DNA from: Chamaecrista fasciculata
Taxonomy: Eukaryota > Streptophyta > Magnoliopsida > Fabales > Fabaceae
Length of the DNA: 64,000 bases
Direction: 5' to 3'
Assembly (NCBI GenBank): GCA_003254925.1
Contig: QANZ01043003.1
Span: 14,758-78,757, forward strand
The notes beneath the pieces were generated by a model. The model had not been told where the DNA came from. It was given only the letters and a program-made list of their open reading frames with translations, and did not search any database. Shown one piece after another: positions 36,788 through 51,832 of this stretch (its first letter is position 1; each line of letters starts with the position of its first letter). The translations under genes and the position numbers were made by a program.

Positions 36788-37296
36788 GGTAGTCATTTTG
36801 GTCCTCACCATGGGTATGTTTCAATTGGTTGTAAAACTAATTTCTATTTTGTTTTAGTCTTTAAATTTTCACATTTATTCCGTTTTGAATACGAAAATGT
36901 GATTTTGTTTGGTTTATGCAGTTATTTCTAATATGGACAATTGACATAGACCATTTCTCTTGCATATGTTTTATAATAAGTGAGTTGAAAAGAAAAAAAG
37001 AAAAAAAAAATCTTCACTCTTTAAAAAAAATTAACCACAAATATATTTTCAATTTATGATTAAAAATGAAATTTTTTTACTCTCTTTATTAACTCACTTA
37101 TTATGACTCATAAGAGAAAATATTTATCAATTTCAATTGTTCAGGTTATAAATAGGACAGAATTTAGATGAAATCGCATCTTGAGAATCAAAACGAAGCA
37201 AATATGAAAGTTCGAGAACCAAAACGGAACAAAAAAGAGTTTTAAGACCAAAATGAATCTTACCCCATAATTTAAGGACAAAAATGAGGTTTTGAC
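36788..37296. mobile_element. Decayed palindromic MULE-like MITE
   Basis: The right end AAAATGAGGTTTTGAC is the mirror of the GGTCAAAACTTCATTTT end of the window's palindromic family. The left end (GGTAGTCATTTTGGTCC) is diverged. The arms contain TTTTGGTCCT/TTAAGACCAAAATG phrases. No clear target duplication, so it is an old copy. Confidence 0.45.
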
Positions 37297-37728
37297 ATGG
37301 GGAAAATCATAACTCATAAGCATGAGTGATGGGAATAAGACTAGTTTTTTAGTTGACTCAGGTCAATCTTATAAAAGTTCTCTGTTTTTTTGGGTTCTGT
37401 AAGGTTTTATTTGTGAATGCTGATAATTTGAAAATTTCACAATAGTTCTTTAGTTGGATTGGTTTAAATTTAATTATCAGATAATCTATATTGATTTATG
37501 GTCTCCTTTCCCGGTCACTCCCTTTTTCACATCTACATAATAATCACCCTGAATATGTTCTGTATTATATTTCTTGAAGTCCTGTTAAAGATGATTAATA
37601 ATCTCCTATGTAAAGAAGGAAGCAGTTGGTAATATTGATGTTGCACAATCCACATCAATAATGATGACTTGTTTTCCCTTTATGTTCTCCAGCATCCCTT
37701 CAACCTACCCTTTCCTTCGTTGGTAATT

Positions 37729-38263
37729 TGGGCAGTTTGAAACAATTTTTAAAATCAAACCATTCACATCAGATTGTAAAAAAAATTTCAACAAGCAGTA
37801 TAAAAAAATTCATCAAATGAAACCGATAAAAAAAATGATTTTGACGGTTTAGTTCGAACGGTTTGAAATTTAAATATTATCAATTTTGTTACTAATATAA
37901 TAATAAGCATATGTAATTATTCCCCAAATTTTACTAGCATACTAATGAGAAAAAAATTATTTTCAATATAGTAAAAAATGTAACCAGCTATGATTATAGT
38001 ATGTCATGTATATATATACTAATATTTTTAAATATCCTTCCAATATTTGATTAGTAATGGAGTATGAGTCCCTCAATAAGAAAATGAGATAAAAAGGCAA
38101 AAGCAAAATAAGAATATTAGAAGTTTAGTTCGGTTTGTGTAGCATCCAAACTAAATCATTCAAAAATTAATGGTTTTCAATCAAAACCAAAAATTTGATC
38201 AGTTTTACCTTGGCTTCGTTTAGTCTAATTAGCTAAGTTCAATTTTGAACACCCCTAATATTT
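37729..38263. mobile_element. Possible MITE of another family
   Basis: The right border reads CAATTTTGAACACCCCTAATA and the interior carries mirrored GGTTTAGTTCGAACGGTTT and AGTTCGGTTTGTG-like segments, as in short hAT-like plant MITEs that begin GGGGTGTTCAAA. The left end is poorly defined. Confidence 0.3.
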
Positions 38264-40416
38264 TTAATAATCTAGATAAATATTAATCTAATTCAAGTTT
38301 AGTAGGATTATAGTCTACAAAAATAGTAAAATTTTCTACCAAATATTTAACACAACTGTATTATTAAATTAAGAATCTTAAATCCTTTGTTAATCCAAAT
38401 CACTCTTAACTAGTTAATTTTTCATTTAATCAAATACATCTTAAATTTCGACAAGTATTATTCATGAAAATTAAGATAAGCAAAGAGAAGGTTCCAGAAT
38501 CCAGAGCAAGTTTATGAATGGAGAAGAGTAAGAGAAGTTAAGCATTATTGACCTAATATTCTCCAGCCGTTCAATAATTATAAATTTAGGTTCTTGGATA
38601 AGAGGATACGACGCACAAAGGGTTAGATTAGAAGTTAGAACCATATTTCAGATAAGCACACTTGATATTATCTTAAAAAACCAGGTGAGAGCTGCCAAGA
38701 ATGCTAAACGATGATGATATGTTAAAACTTGAAAGGACAAATATTCCAACACTCATTTTAGTTAAGTCATAAAGGTCCCCCTTGTCTCATCTTCAACTCA
38801 ACCACAAAAAAAAAAATGGAAAATAGGCACTTGCCAATTTTGAAAGGATGCCCCAATTTTCATACTAAAAAAAAAAAGTTAATAGTTGAAAAATGAGTAT
38901 TTTGAACCTGTTTGATTTTGTATATTCGGGTGCATATCCAAGATAAATCAAACTTTAAAAGGACTTAGATTTAAGTTTTAGAGTCAATATTATTGGGATA
39001 ATTTTAACTATTTGCTCAAATTCCAAACGGAATTAATTTTCACCTAAATCATTACATGAGAAAGACACGTAATTATATATATATATAAAAAAAAAACATA
39101 AGAACTTCCCTGGATAATAACTTGATGGGGTATTCCTCCCATTTTTTCCCAATAAATTTGAACTTCAAAAGGTTTTTCAAGATAGCACATAGATAATCCA
39201 ACTTGATTGATATAGTATTACTTGTGTCATATTCCATGAGTAATGCCAATAATGAACTTTTTTTAAGATAAAATAATAATCATTTTTAATTTATAATTTT
39301 AAACAAAGAGAAACTTGAATGATTGACTAATTAAAAAAAAAATGAAATTTTAAGTTAGTTAATTGTCACAGTCGACCAATAAACAAAGAAGACGAGGATT
39401 ATATATATCCTAATAAACAATAACAATGTCATATAATGATAAAATTAGAGTAATTGGTTTATGGATTGAGAAGAATCTATGAATAAAGAAACATAAGAAA
39501 GGGAAGACAATAGGGTTTGGTTAATGACGTGAGGGGGAGGTTGCAACAAACGCAGCCCGCACGATAAGATGCAAATTATAAAACTAAAATAAACACAGAA
39601 TTGGTCCACTATGTTATAGCGTGATGCATTCATATATGATAAATGAATTATTTGATATGTGGTTTTTGGTATGTTAGTTTATGGATGCATCTCTAGGATC
39701 ATTTTGAAGCCTCCATGTGGCACTTCCTCGTGCCTTCACGCTTCTCCTTTCAACTTTTTGACTTAGCAAACTGTGTAGAGGGAAAGGACAATATGACTGG
39801 GTTCCCTCAACTTTCTCTCTCTACCCCTAACCCTACCTCTTGTTTTCTTTCTCCTCTTCATTTATTTTTTGGGTTTTGTTTTTTAATTCATGGTGATTCC
39901 ATGTTCTTCTGATGTGGCATATTGGAATCATATTTGATATTGGCCAAATGGCATCATCTTGTGGCATTTTCAGATATTTGGTTTCTGGTTGATTACATGT
40001 AGTACTAGCTTTTGTATTTCTTGTGAGTTTAAAATATATACTCTAATGACTCTTTTAATCCATGACATTTGATTGTGGAAATTTACAGACTAGTATGGGT
40101 GGAAAGTTTCAAATAATTGAAAAACAAATTACTGATATATGGAGTTGTATTTTATAGGAATTATGTTTGCACCTCATGATAGAAGACTTGTTCCTATTGG
40201 TTCCTACAAGAGTAACATTCATTTTACCTTAAAAAACACAAAAGAGAGTGATACAGTAATGCAAGTCCAACAAACAAGACAGGTTCGGCGGTCATTCTAT
40301 AGGAAGTCAAAGGAGCAATTGAAAGGTAAGTTGTCAACATCATATTCATAATATTTTAACATAAACATCTCAAAACCCACTTGACACGATATTCTCAGCT
40401 AACAACTCTTCATCCA
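38264..40416. other. Intergenic, AT-rich
   Basis: No coding, RNA gene or well-bounded repeat is seen. The last several hundred bases are the presumed promoter of the ERF gene. Confidence 0.45.
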
Positions 40417-40425
40417 TATATATAA
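40417..40425 (+). promoter_or_regulatory. TATA box of the ERF gene
   Basis: TATATATAA preceded by CTTCATCCA, about 147 bases upstream of the ATG. It leaves a leader of about 115 bases, typical for intronless plant ERF genes. Confidence 0.5.
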
Positions 40426-40571
40426 TCTCACAACTAGCAAAATAGCCTCATGAAGATGAACAATAATAATTCCTAGCCCTCCCCTCCACTATCATCTTAA
40501 AATCTCTTCTTCTTTAAAATCCCACAACACCATTTTCTCAACTCTCAATAACTATTAACTAACCATCTGCA

Positions 40572-41414
40572 ATGGAAATTCAATTCCAGCAACCAAAGCA
40601 GAAGAATCAGAAATCAGGCATTCCAATCAGCAAAGGTGGAAAATTCAAAGGGAGAAGCAGAAGCAGCAGCAGCAGCAACAATAACAATAACACTAACAAA
40701 TTTGTAGGGGTGAGACAGAGGCCTTCAGGGAGATGGGTGGCTGAGATCAAAGACACAACCCAGAAGATCAGAATGTGGCTTGGCACTTTTGAAACTGCAG
40801 AGGAAGCTGCCAGAGCTTATGATGAAGCTGCTTGTCTTCTTAGAGGCTCCAACACTCGCACCAACTTCATCACTCATGTCTCTTTTGACTCTCCTCTTGC
40901 TTCTCGCATTCAAAATCTCCTCAACAACAAAAAAGAAGCCTCAAAACAACAACAACAAAAACATGTGAATGCTTCTAGTACTAGCAGTACCAGTAGTACA
41001 AATAGTGCTAGTAGCACTAGTAGTTATTCTAGCAACAATGAGAATTCTCCTTCAAGTGGGTTAATTCAAGATACCCAGTTGGTTGATGATGCTTATAGAC
41101 CAGATTTGAGCAATTGCAGGGAGGAATTCGGGTCGAGTTATGCGGCATCCTCCAATCTTTCTTGGGGTGGTTTTGGACCTGTTTTTGATCGCTGCTTTCC
41201 TTTTTCTCAGTATTTGGATATACCAAAGACGGAGGAGGGTGGTGTGCCTGAAACAGCTGACTTGGAGCTCTCAGAATTTGAGAGGATGAAAGTTGAGAGA
41301 CAAATATCAGCTTCACTCTATGCAATTAATGGTGTTCAAGAGTACATGGAAGCTGTTCAGGACTCTAATGAGGCTCTCTGGGATCTTCCACCCTTGTGTT
41401 CACTGCTCTGTTAA
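40572..41414 (+). CDS. ERN1: AP2/ERF transcription factor, ERN1 / RAP2-11 type
   Basis: Nuclear transcription factor of 280 residues, no intron. The AP2 domain is residues about 43-99 ([20 protein letters not shown] ... [11 protein letters not shown]). The start MEIQFQQP, the Lys-rich segment before AP2 and the [18 protein letters not shown] tail after it are those of the ERN1/ERN2 proteins of legumes (root-nodule infection) and of RAP2-11 (potassium-starvation response in Arabidopsis), which form one clade. The C-terminal half has a Ser/Thr/Asn-rich linker and an acidic end with [20 protein letters not shown] and [14 protein letters not shown]. The clade is clear; whether to use ERN1 or RAP2-11 depends on the species, so treat the symbol as a clade name. 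Confidence 0.88.
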   Translation: MEIQFQQPKQKNQKSGIPISKGGKFKGRSRSSSSSNNNNNTNKFVGVRQRPSGRWVAEIKDTTQKIRMWLGTFETAEEAARAYDEAACLLRGSNTRTNFITHVSFDSPLASRIQNLLNNKKEASKQQQQKHVNASSTSSTSSTNSASSTSSYSSNNENSPSSGLIQDTQLVDDAYRPDLSNCREEFGSSYAASSNLSWGGFGPVFDRCFPFSQYLDIPKTEEGGVPETADLELSEFERMKVERQISASLYAINGVQEYMEAVQDSNEALWDLPPLCSLLC

Positions 41415-43313
41415 ATTTGATGATCTGAAAAGTGAAAACCACCTTGAAATCTTTGATTTACAGTATCTAATTAATTCACTCTCTCTTTATCTTCATCTAA
41501 AACAGCAGATAGCTTTAGAGAGAGAGGCCTGAAATTCTGTTTGTCTAACTTGTTTCTAAATGTCAGCAGGATCATCCATGAGTTGCATAAGCTATTCCAG
41601 GGACCACTTCCTCTTTTTTTTTTAAATAATCAATGTAAAAAGTTCTGCAGTTTTGATTCTCTTAATCACAGACTCTAAACTCTATGCTCTAAAGCCTGAA
41701 TCCCCCTTTCTATCTCAATCGATGAGTATAGACTCTATGGATTAGATTTTGGAGGCAAAGTAAGCGATCTTGAATTTTAAATCTAGAAAGTAGAAAGTAG
41801 AAACTGACTTCACTATTTATATGGCTTTATATGGTACGCTGCATAAGAAAAATGCCAAGTACTATCCTCAACGGAGAAAAAAGAATAAGTCACACAGATT
41901 AGGTTTAGTTACATTGCCTCTTCCACAAAACATTATTTTCGGTCATCCAAATTGGTCATACTATTTTTTTTCTCTAAATTAGTATATGGTTCCCTTTATC
42001 ATGATTTAAGAATAGTACTAAGTAGAGTTCAAACTCTTCAAAGCTTCACCCGAGTCAATTGATATCTATCTCTTTCTTAGAGTCTTTTGTCTAATTTTTT
42101 TGAAACAAACGAATAAATCAGAGAAAAAGAGACAAGAGCCATCACACAGCGCATGAAACTATGATCATCTCACTTATTACAACTAGAGATATGCTTTTAC
42201 AACTTGCTCAAGATTCATAGGCGACACTTTTACCTGCCTTATGGACCCATATGTGTGTCCATAAGGCATACGCATGTTCTATACTTTCTTAATCCTTTCC
42301 TTCCATTTGGCTAATAAAGATTACAATAAGGCATATCTAGCTAGAAAAGCCAGCAAAACAGCCAACTGGCAACTGCTGAGTACCTATAGCTGAACTCTGA
42401 AAAAATAAGGAATTAGTAAGTAGTAAGAGGCCAATTATTTTTATATGGGTTTCAAGAAGTGATATATCCCATGAAAAGTGCAATCATTCTGTCAAAATCT
42501 AAAATGGAAGTCCGCATAACATCGAACCTTTCTTCATAACGGAAAGACCAAGACCGTGACATCTTTCCCGAAACTAGCTCCTTATTCTCGGCTAAAAATG
42601 GGGGGAAAAGGTCTAGTTGAACAGGTCACTTTTTATAAAATATTGATATTTGATACTGTGTACAGTGCAGAGAAGTTATAATCATAATGAAGATACTGCT
42701 TCGAGGTGGAATTTAAAAACACCAAGGATTAAATTTAGATAAAACCATTACGGTGGTTTTATCTAAATTTAATCCTTGGTGTTTTTAAATTCCCTCATTC
42801 AGCTGCTCAATATTGATAGATGTTGATTGTCTCTCACTCTCTCTTATAACAGAATATGAATTATGGTTGTCTATTAGGAATTTTGGATAGATATTCCAGT
42901 TCATAGGTAAACAAAAAGTAAGCTTTTCAATATCTTTTGCCCTTTTGTTAGCCTACTTAATTGTCTTCCAACCTTATTATTGCAAATTCACAATAGCAAA
43001 ACTACATCTCTAATCTCCGACAATAATGTAAGTTTGTGGCTTTACTTACCTCTAATTAGGAACATTAGCAACTGGACACTGGATTTGCGGAAGGAATAAG
43101 CAACTGATTCAAAAAAATTAAAATATTCCAAAACGACCATTTTACGTGATGGATATAATTATCTTAAAACTACTTGATAATTAATAATCATGAAAGAACA
43201 GAGCCACAACACAACAAAGATTAGCAAGGATATGCAATGAACATTTAGAGATACAAAACAGAGAGAGATAAGAAAATAAACATAGACAGATGGTACTGAA
43301 TGAGGGATTATTC
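41415..43313. other. Intergenic between ERF and tubulin
   Basis: 3' flanks of both convergent genes and AT-rich DNA. The only structure seen is the hairpin at 42708-42793. Confidence 0.5.
42708..42793. repeat. Perfect 40-bp inverted repeat with 6-base loop
   Basis: GGAATTTAAAAACACCAAGG and 20 further bases up to 42747 are exactly repeated, inverted, at 42754-42793, with only TTACGG between. No terminal-repeat element or target duplication surrounds it. As RNA it would be a flawless 40-bp hairpin; as DNA it may be a recent inverted duplication or an assembly fold-back. Confidence 0.9.
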
Positions 43314-46992
<3,679 letters not shown>

Positions 46993-47160
46993 CTTCCCTT
47001 CTGTTTTGTGTCTCCTTTTCTCTCTGTTGCGATATGGCTCTGGAAAAAAGAATTGCGAAATGGCAAATAATGCAGCTAGCAAAGTCAAGAAGACAGAAAG
47101 TTACGTCCTTCACGTTCGCAATCAGTGAGGGTCAAATGGTCATAATGCTCAATAAATTAA

Positions 47161-47644
47161 GGTCAAAACTTCATTTTCGTCCCTGATTTTTAATGTGAAT
47201 TCTATTTTGATTTATAAATTATTTTTCATTCTTTTTCAATCCTTAAATTTTTTAACTTGTTTCACTATTTTTAATTGTGATTCTTTATAATTTTTGCTAT
47301 TATTTCTGTGTTAAACACTTTACATAAACGATTTCTAACTCATATGTGTCCTAATAAATATATTGAAAGAGAAAAAAATCTTCTTATAAAATAATTAAAC
47401 ACAAATTTATTTTTAGTTTGTAAAAAAAATATTTTTCTTTAACTTTTTTCAATTCATTCATTTAAATACGTATTAAAGAGAAATTATTCATTTTAATTAT
47501 TTGACTTATAAATAATGACAGAAATCAAACAAAATCACAATAAAGCAAATTAAAAAATTTGAGAACCAAAACAGAAAAAAAAATAATTTAGAGATAAAAA
47601 CAGAATTCACTTCATAATTCAAAGACCAAAATAAAATTTTGACC
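47161..47644. mobile_element. Palindromic MULE-type MITE upstream of TUA1
   Basis: Ends GGTCAAAACTTCATTTTCG and, inverted, AAATAAAATTTTGACC. The nine bases ATAAATTAA stand on both sides (47152-47160 and 47645-47653), a perfect Mutator-class target duplication. It is 484 bp, the same length as the copy at 23218-23701. There is no coding. It lies in the upstream region of TUA1 (ATG at 46992). Confidence 0.8.
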
Positions 47645-47653
47645 ATAAATTAA

Positions 47654-48936
47654 TTAGCAAGAAAGAAAAAAAAAGGAAGGAAAAAAGGAAACAAATCTTA
47701 AACCGTTGATTCACTCTTTAAAATAATGAACGGCGAGAGATTAAAAACTAAAGCCGGTCCCGGCGCTTTTGTCGTGTTTCCAAATTCTATAACCTACGGA
47801 GGCACACAACACATCCTCGATCGGTTTTGATAGATACTTGACACATAAATTTACCAAAGTTTAAATAGTTTTTTCCTAATTTGAATTTAAGTAATATAAT
47901 TTTCTTTTCCTAAAATGATTTAATTTCCTCTTCTGTTAATTTCAAAATGTAACAAGTTGTAAACTGATTGTAAAACTTGATATAAATTTAGATGGGGACA
48001 TAATAAATAGTCAAAATTAGTTATTGTAAGAAATACGATTATGAGGGGACCAAATTTAAAATGTGTATTTAAGGTCTGTTTATTCACATACATATATAAA
48101 TGCCAAAGGTAGTTAATGGTACATTCATATTGTCAGACCAGCAAGCTGTATCTTATCTTCATCCTTATCTTGGTTCCTAAAATATCTAGAGCATGCATTA
48201 AATATCTTTAAGCACATTCAGTACTGTCGAGTGATGAGCCTATGGTCTCTACTTTTGTAAGCTTCTTTCATTTTCATGGGTTCTCTGCCATTCCTACACC
48301 TTTCTTTTTCAACTTTCAACTCTTTCCATGCCCATGCTTCGAAAAACTATTTCTTAAAAAAATTACTTCTCTCCTATCTGTCAGTTCGGAATTAAAAATA
48401 CTTTTAATTAATGAAAATAAATTATTGTTTTAATATGAGAAAAATTTGGATTTTTTTTTCTTTGAACAAAAGTGTTTGACCTAAATTTAAAATTGTCTTC
48501 AAGGGATAGTTTGAATAGTATATATTGGTTTGAAAAGGTTGGTATCCAAAGGGTCAGATTCAATTGTTTTTGTTTTTTTTTTCCTCAACAAATTGGAAAT
48601 TGAGTTATTCTCTTCATTTTGAAATGTCAGACCAGTTTCCGATTTGATAATTATAGTAAAAAAAAAAACACATTTGAGTGATTTTTCATCATTGAGTAAC
48701 AGCTAACAATGTGTTAGACGACAAAACGTAGACATGCAAAGCACCAGCAATTTTTTCTTTCGTGAATCAAGAAATTAAATGATTAAAATAAAGAGAGGAG
48801 GACCATCTAATGAATGAGTTGGAAGGATAAACAGAAAACAGAAAACAAACAAAATTTAGAACTAACAGAAAAGAAACTAACAATCTAATATTAGGGTTGG
48901 AGGACCATGTAACTGGCCGGAGATAATAAATCAGAT
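47654..48936. other. Intergenic, AT-rich
   Basis: No gene or bounded repeat is seen. Confidence 0.45.
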
Positions 48937-49869
48937 TAGGGATGGCAAAAAATCCCCATCTCTGGATCCCCAGATGCGGGGAAAAATTCCCCGTGGGGTC
49001 GGGGACGGGGTAAAATTTGACCCCGAAGAGAGTTCGGGGACGGGGAGGATGTCCCCCGCCCCGCGGGGTCCCCGTCCCCGAATTATATATATATATTATA
49101 TTTTTTTATATTATTATTATTACATAAATAATTTCTGTCCGTTGAATTTAAATTTGATGATTGATTTTGGGCCCTTGGATTCACAACCTCTAAAATCTAA
49201 CCTACCCATTCACATTTCACACTCAAACACAACTAGCCGCCGCTGTTGCCTCTTCCTTCTCACATGCTCTCTCTCTTTCTTTCTCTCTCTTTCTCCGTCC
49301 TTCATCCTCTTTGTTGACTGAAAACACCAAAGGCATCGGCCATCACCAACACCGCCGCTGTTGCCTCCGAAGGCGTCTCCTCCGAGATCGGCGGCGAAAA
49401 CACCAAAGGCATCTCCGTCGTCTTCCATCGTCTCCCATCTCCGTCGAAAGTTCGAAATCGTCGTCTTCCATCGTCGTCCGTCGTCGTCCGTCGTCTTCCA
49501 TCGTCTCCCATCTCCGTCTTCCATCGTCGCTGCATCATCCCTCGTCGTCCGTCGCTGCATCACTCTCGTCGTCCGTCGCTGCATCATGAGGAAGAAGATG
49601 ATTGTTTGGTGAAAATTGTATTTCTGGTCCTCCTTTGTTTTGTGAAAATTGTATTTCTAGTCCTCCTTTGTTTTGTGAAAATTGTATTTCTGGTCCTCCT
49701 TAATATTTTTTTGAAAAAAAAATCTGCGGGGCGGGGATCCCCGCGGGGAACGGGGATGTGGAGAAAAAATTCCCCACAGTGGGGATCGGGGACGGGGACG
49801 GGGAGAGGTTTAGTTCGCGGGGACGGAGAGTGTCTCCCCCGTCCCCGCCCCGCGCGGGTGCCATGCCTG
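48937..49869. mobile_element. Non-autonomous hAT element with G-rich ends
   Basis: The ends TAGGGATGGC and, inverted, GCCATGCCTG fit hAT termini. The eight bases AATCAGAT flank it on both sides (48929-48936 and 49870-49877) as a perfect hAT target duplication. The subterminal regions are extremely G/C-rich with CGGGGACGGGG motifs on opposite strands at the two ends. Inside are a TCGTC/TCCATCG minisatellite (about 49380-49590) and a 33-bp unit (GAAAATTGTATTTCTGGTCC...) repeated nearly three times (about 49608-49705). No transposase is present. Confidence 0.82.
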
Positions 49870-50028
49870 AATCAGATAGTGAGACAGCACATATGCATGA
49901 AATTCCGGGCCAATAAAGAGTACATATAAGGAATGGGGTCAGTACTCTATTCATTAAAATTGTCTAACTTGTCATGTGACCATTACAATTGGCTAATCCA
50001 TATTCTCAGCTCATCTTTATAAATATAA

Positions 50029-50381
50029 GGTAGAACACCTTTTTGTTCCCAATAATTGTCATTTTTGTCCTTATTATTTTTTTATGATTAATTTTGTTTA
50101 TAATATTTCATATTTTAATCCATTTTATCCTTTACATTTACTTTAATCAAATCTTAACGACAAATTCTATATAGCTAATAATTTGTAATGTAAAATTAAA
50201 AAAAAAAAAATAAATTCTAACTCATTGAAAAATAGGATTTGTCATTAATTTATTTAAAGAAGTTAGTCTAAGAACAAGATTGGCCAAAATATAAAACATT
50301 GAGGACGAAATTGACCGCAAAAAAAATTATACAAAATTGACAGTTAGCGTAAAGTTTGAGGACCAAAAGTGTAGCTTTGCC
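50029..50381. mobile_element. Palindromic MULE-type MITE
   Basis: Left end GGTAGAACACCTTTTTGTTCCC, right end GAGGACCAAAAGTGTAGCTTTGCC, inverted partners. The nine bases TAAATATAA lie on both sides (50020-50028 and 50382-50390). 353 bp, no coding. Confidence 0.72.
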
Positions 50382-50404
50382 TAAATATAAAAGATGTATA
50401 TTAA

Positions 50405-50832
50405 TGAGAAAAGATAATTTTTTAAATTTTATATTAGTTTTAAATTTTATTTTTAAAAATTGTTTGTTATTAATTTCATCTTTAAAGTTTTTATATTTTA
50501 ATCAAATTTATCCCTTAACATAAATCTATCAAATGATTTAAGGATAGACTCTCTGTGAATATATTTTTAAATAACATATTTGACAGGAAACTCAAACTTT
50601 AAGAACATATTTGATAGTACATTCATCATTTAGAGATGCATTTCAAATAAATCTTAAAAACATAAATAAGATGTTTGAGTCTACTATCAAGGCATTTGAC
50701 AAAATTAGAACAAGAGATCAAATCAGCCAAAATGTGAAATTTTAAAAATGAAATTGGTAATAAACAAATTTTAGGGACAAAATTAAAAAATGATATAAAT
50801 TTTAAAAATAAAAAAGATGTTTTTACCCTTTT
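50405..50832. mobile_element. Old palindromic element, same style
   Basis: The two halves mirror each other (ATTTTATTTTTAAAAATTG...TTTATCCCTT against AGGGACAAAATTAAAAAATG...AAAATAAAAAAGATG). The ends are blurred and no target duplication is clear. Confidence 0.45.
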
Positions 50833-51832
50833 CTAAATTAAAATAGCCAAAATACTAAAGAATTATTTCTTTTATAAAAAATTATTTCAAATATTAATTG
50901 TTTCAGATAAAAAATATTTAAAGTCTTATTTATTTGTCAATTACATATTTATACGTTTACTAGTATGTAAATAATTAGTATGATTGTATGAACATATCAT
51001 AGTCAAAATGAGTGAGAATGTAAGTTTTTTTTTATGATTTAAAAATAATTACTGCCTAAAAAAATTAGTTATCAAATGTGGTATTAAAATTAAATTATTA
51101 TGAATTTAATCACCCACATTCCGCTAGCAATTAGTATAAATGAGGGTAGAGAATAAGCGTAAATGGCACAGCTTTTTACGATGAAGCCTGACCGGGACTA
51201 ATTTCTTGCTTTCCTGTAGATAGATAATTGACGTATTCTGATGTTATAAGCATCATTTTATGAGAAGCTGCATGCCTCGTTGGTACAAAGTACAAACTAG
51301 TGAGTGATATAATTCAGTTTGGACCTTTTTCCTTTCATTCGTTCTATAGTTTTCAGCCACGCTGATCTTGATCTTCTCTAAGCACGTGCTTATTATGCAT
51401 CAAATCTTGTTCTCAACTTCTCATTCCAACATACAGTGACCCAACATCATTCCTTAAGATTTAAGAAAGACCATCAGAGAATTCCTCGTCAGAGCAATAC
51501 TACATCGATTCAAGGGTCAAGGATTTATAAAAATGCCCTACAACTACAAATAGTGATATATCATCTGAAACATATTATGAAGCATAGCCGGAGGAGCTTT
51601 ATCTACAACAATGGATTCAGACATGAAGAAGAATAAAAACCTAGAGATAAAATACAACTAATGATAGTTGGCTAGTTTCAACGTTCTGTCCTACGGCTAT
51701 GTTCAAAAGACACTTTCACTGTGATCCACTCAAACAATCATAATTTAAACTGTAGCTAATGATTACTGAGTGACAGTTGTGCCAGCATACAAATTAAAAC
51801 TCCTATAACAGTGAACTTGACAAGAACATATC
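50833..51832. other. Intergenic downstream of nCBP
   Basis: Contains the 3' flank of nCBP (-). No other feature is supported. Confidence 0.45.

Noticed and set aside
49210-49612. Arg/Ser-rich frames on both strands inside the hAT element
   Set aside because: They are translations of a TCGTC/TCCATCG minisatellite and are open in several frames at once.
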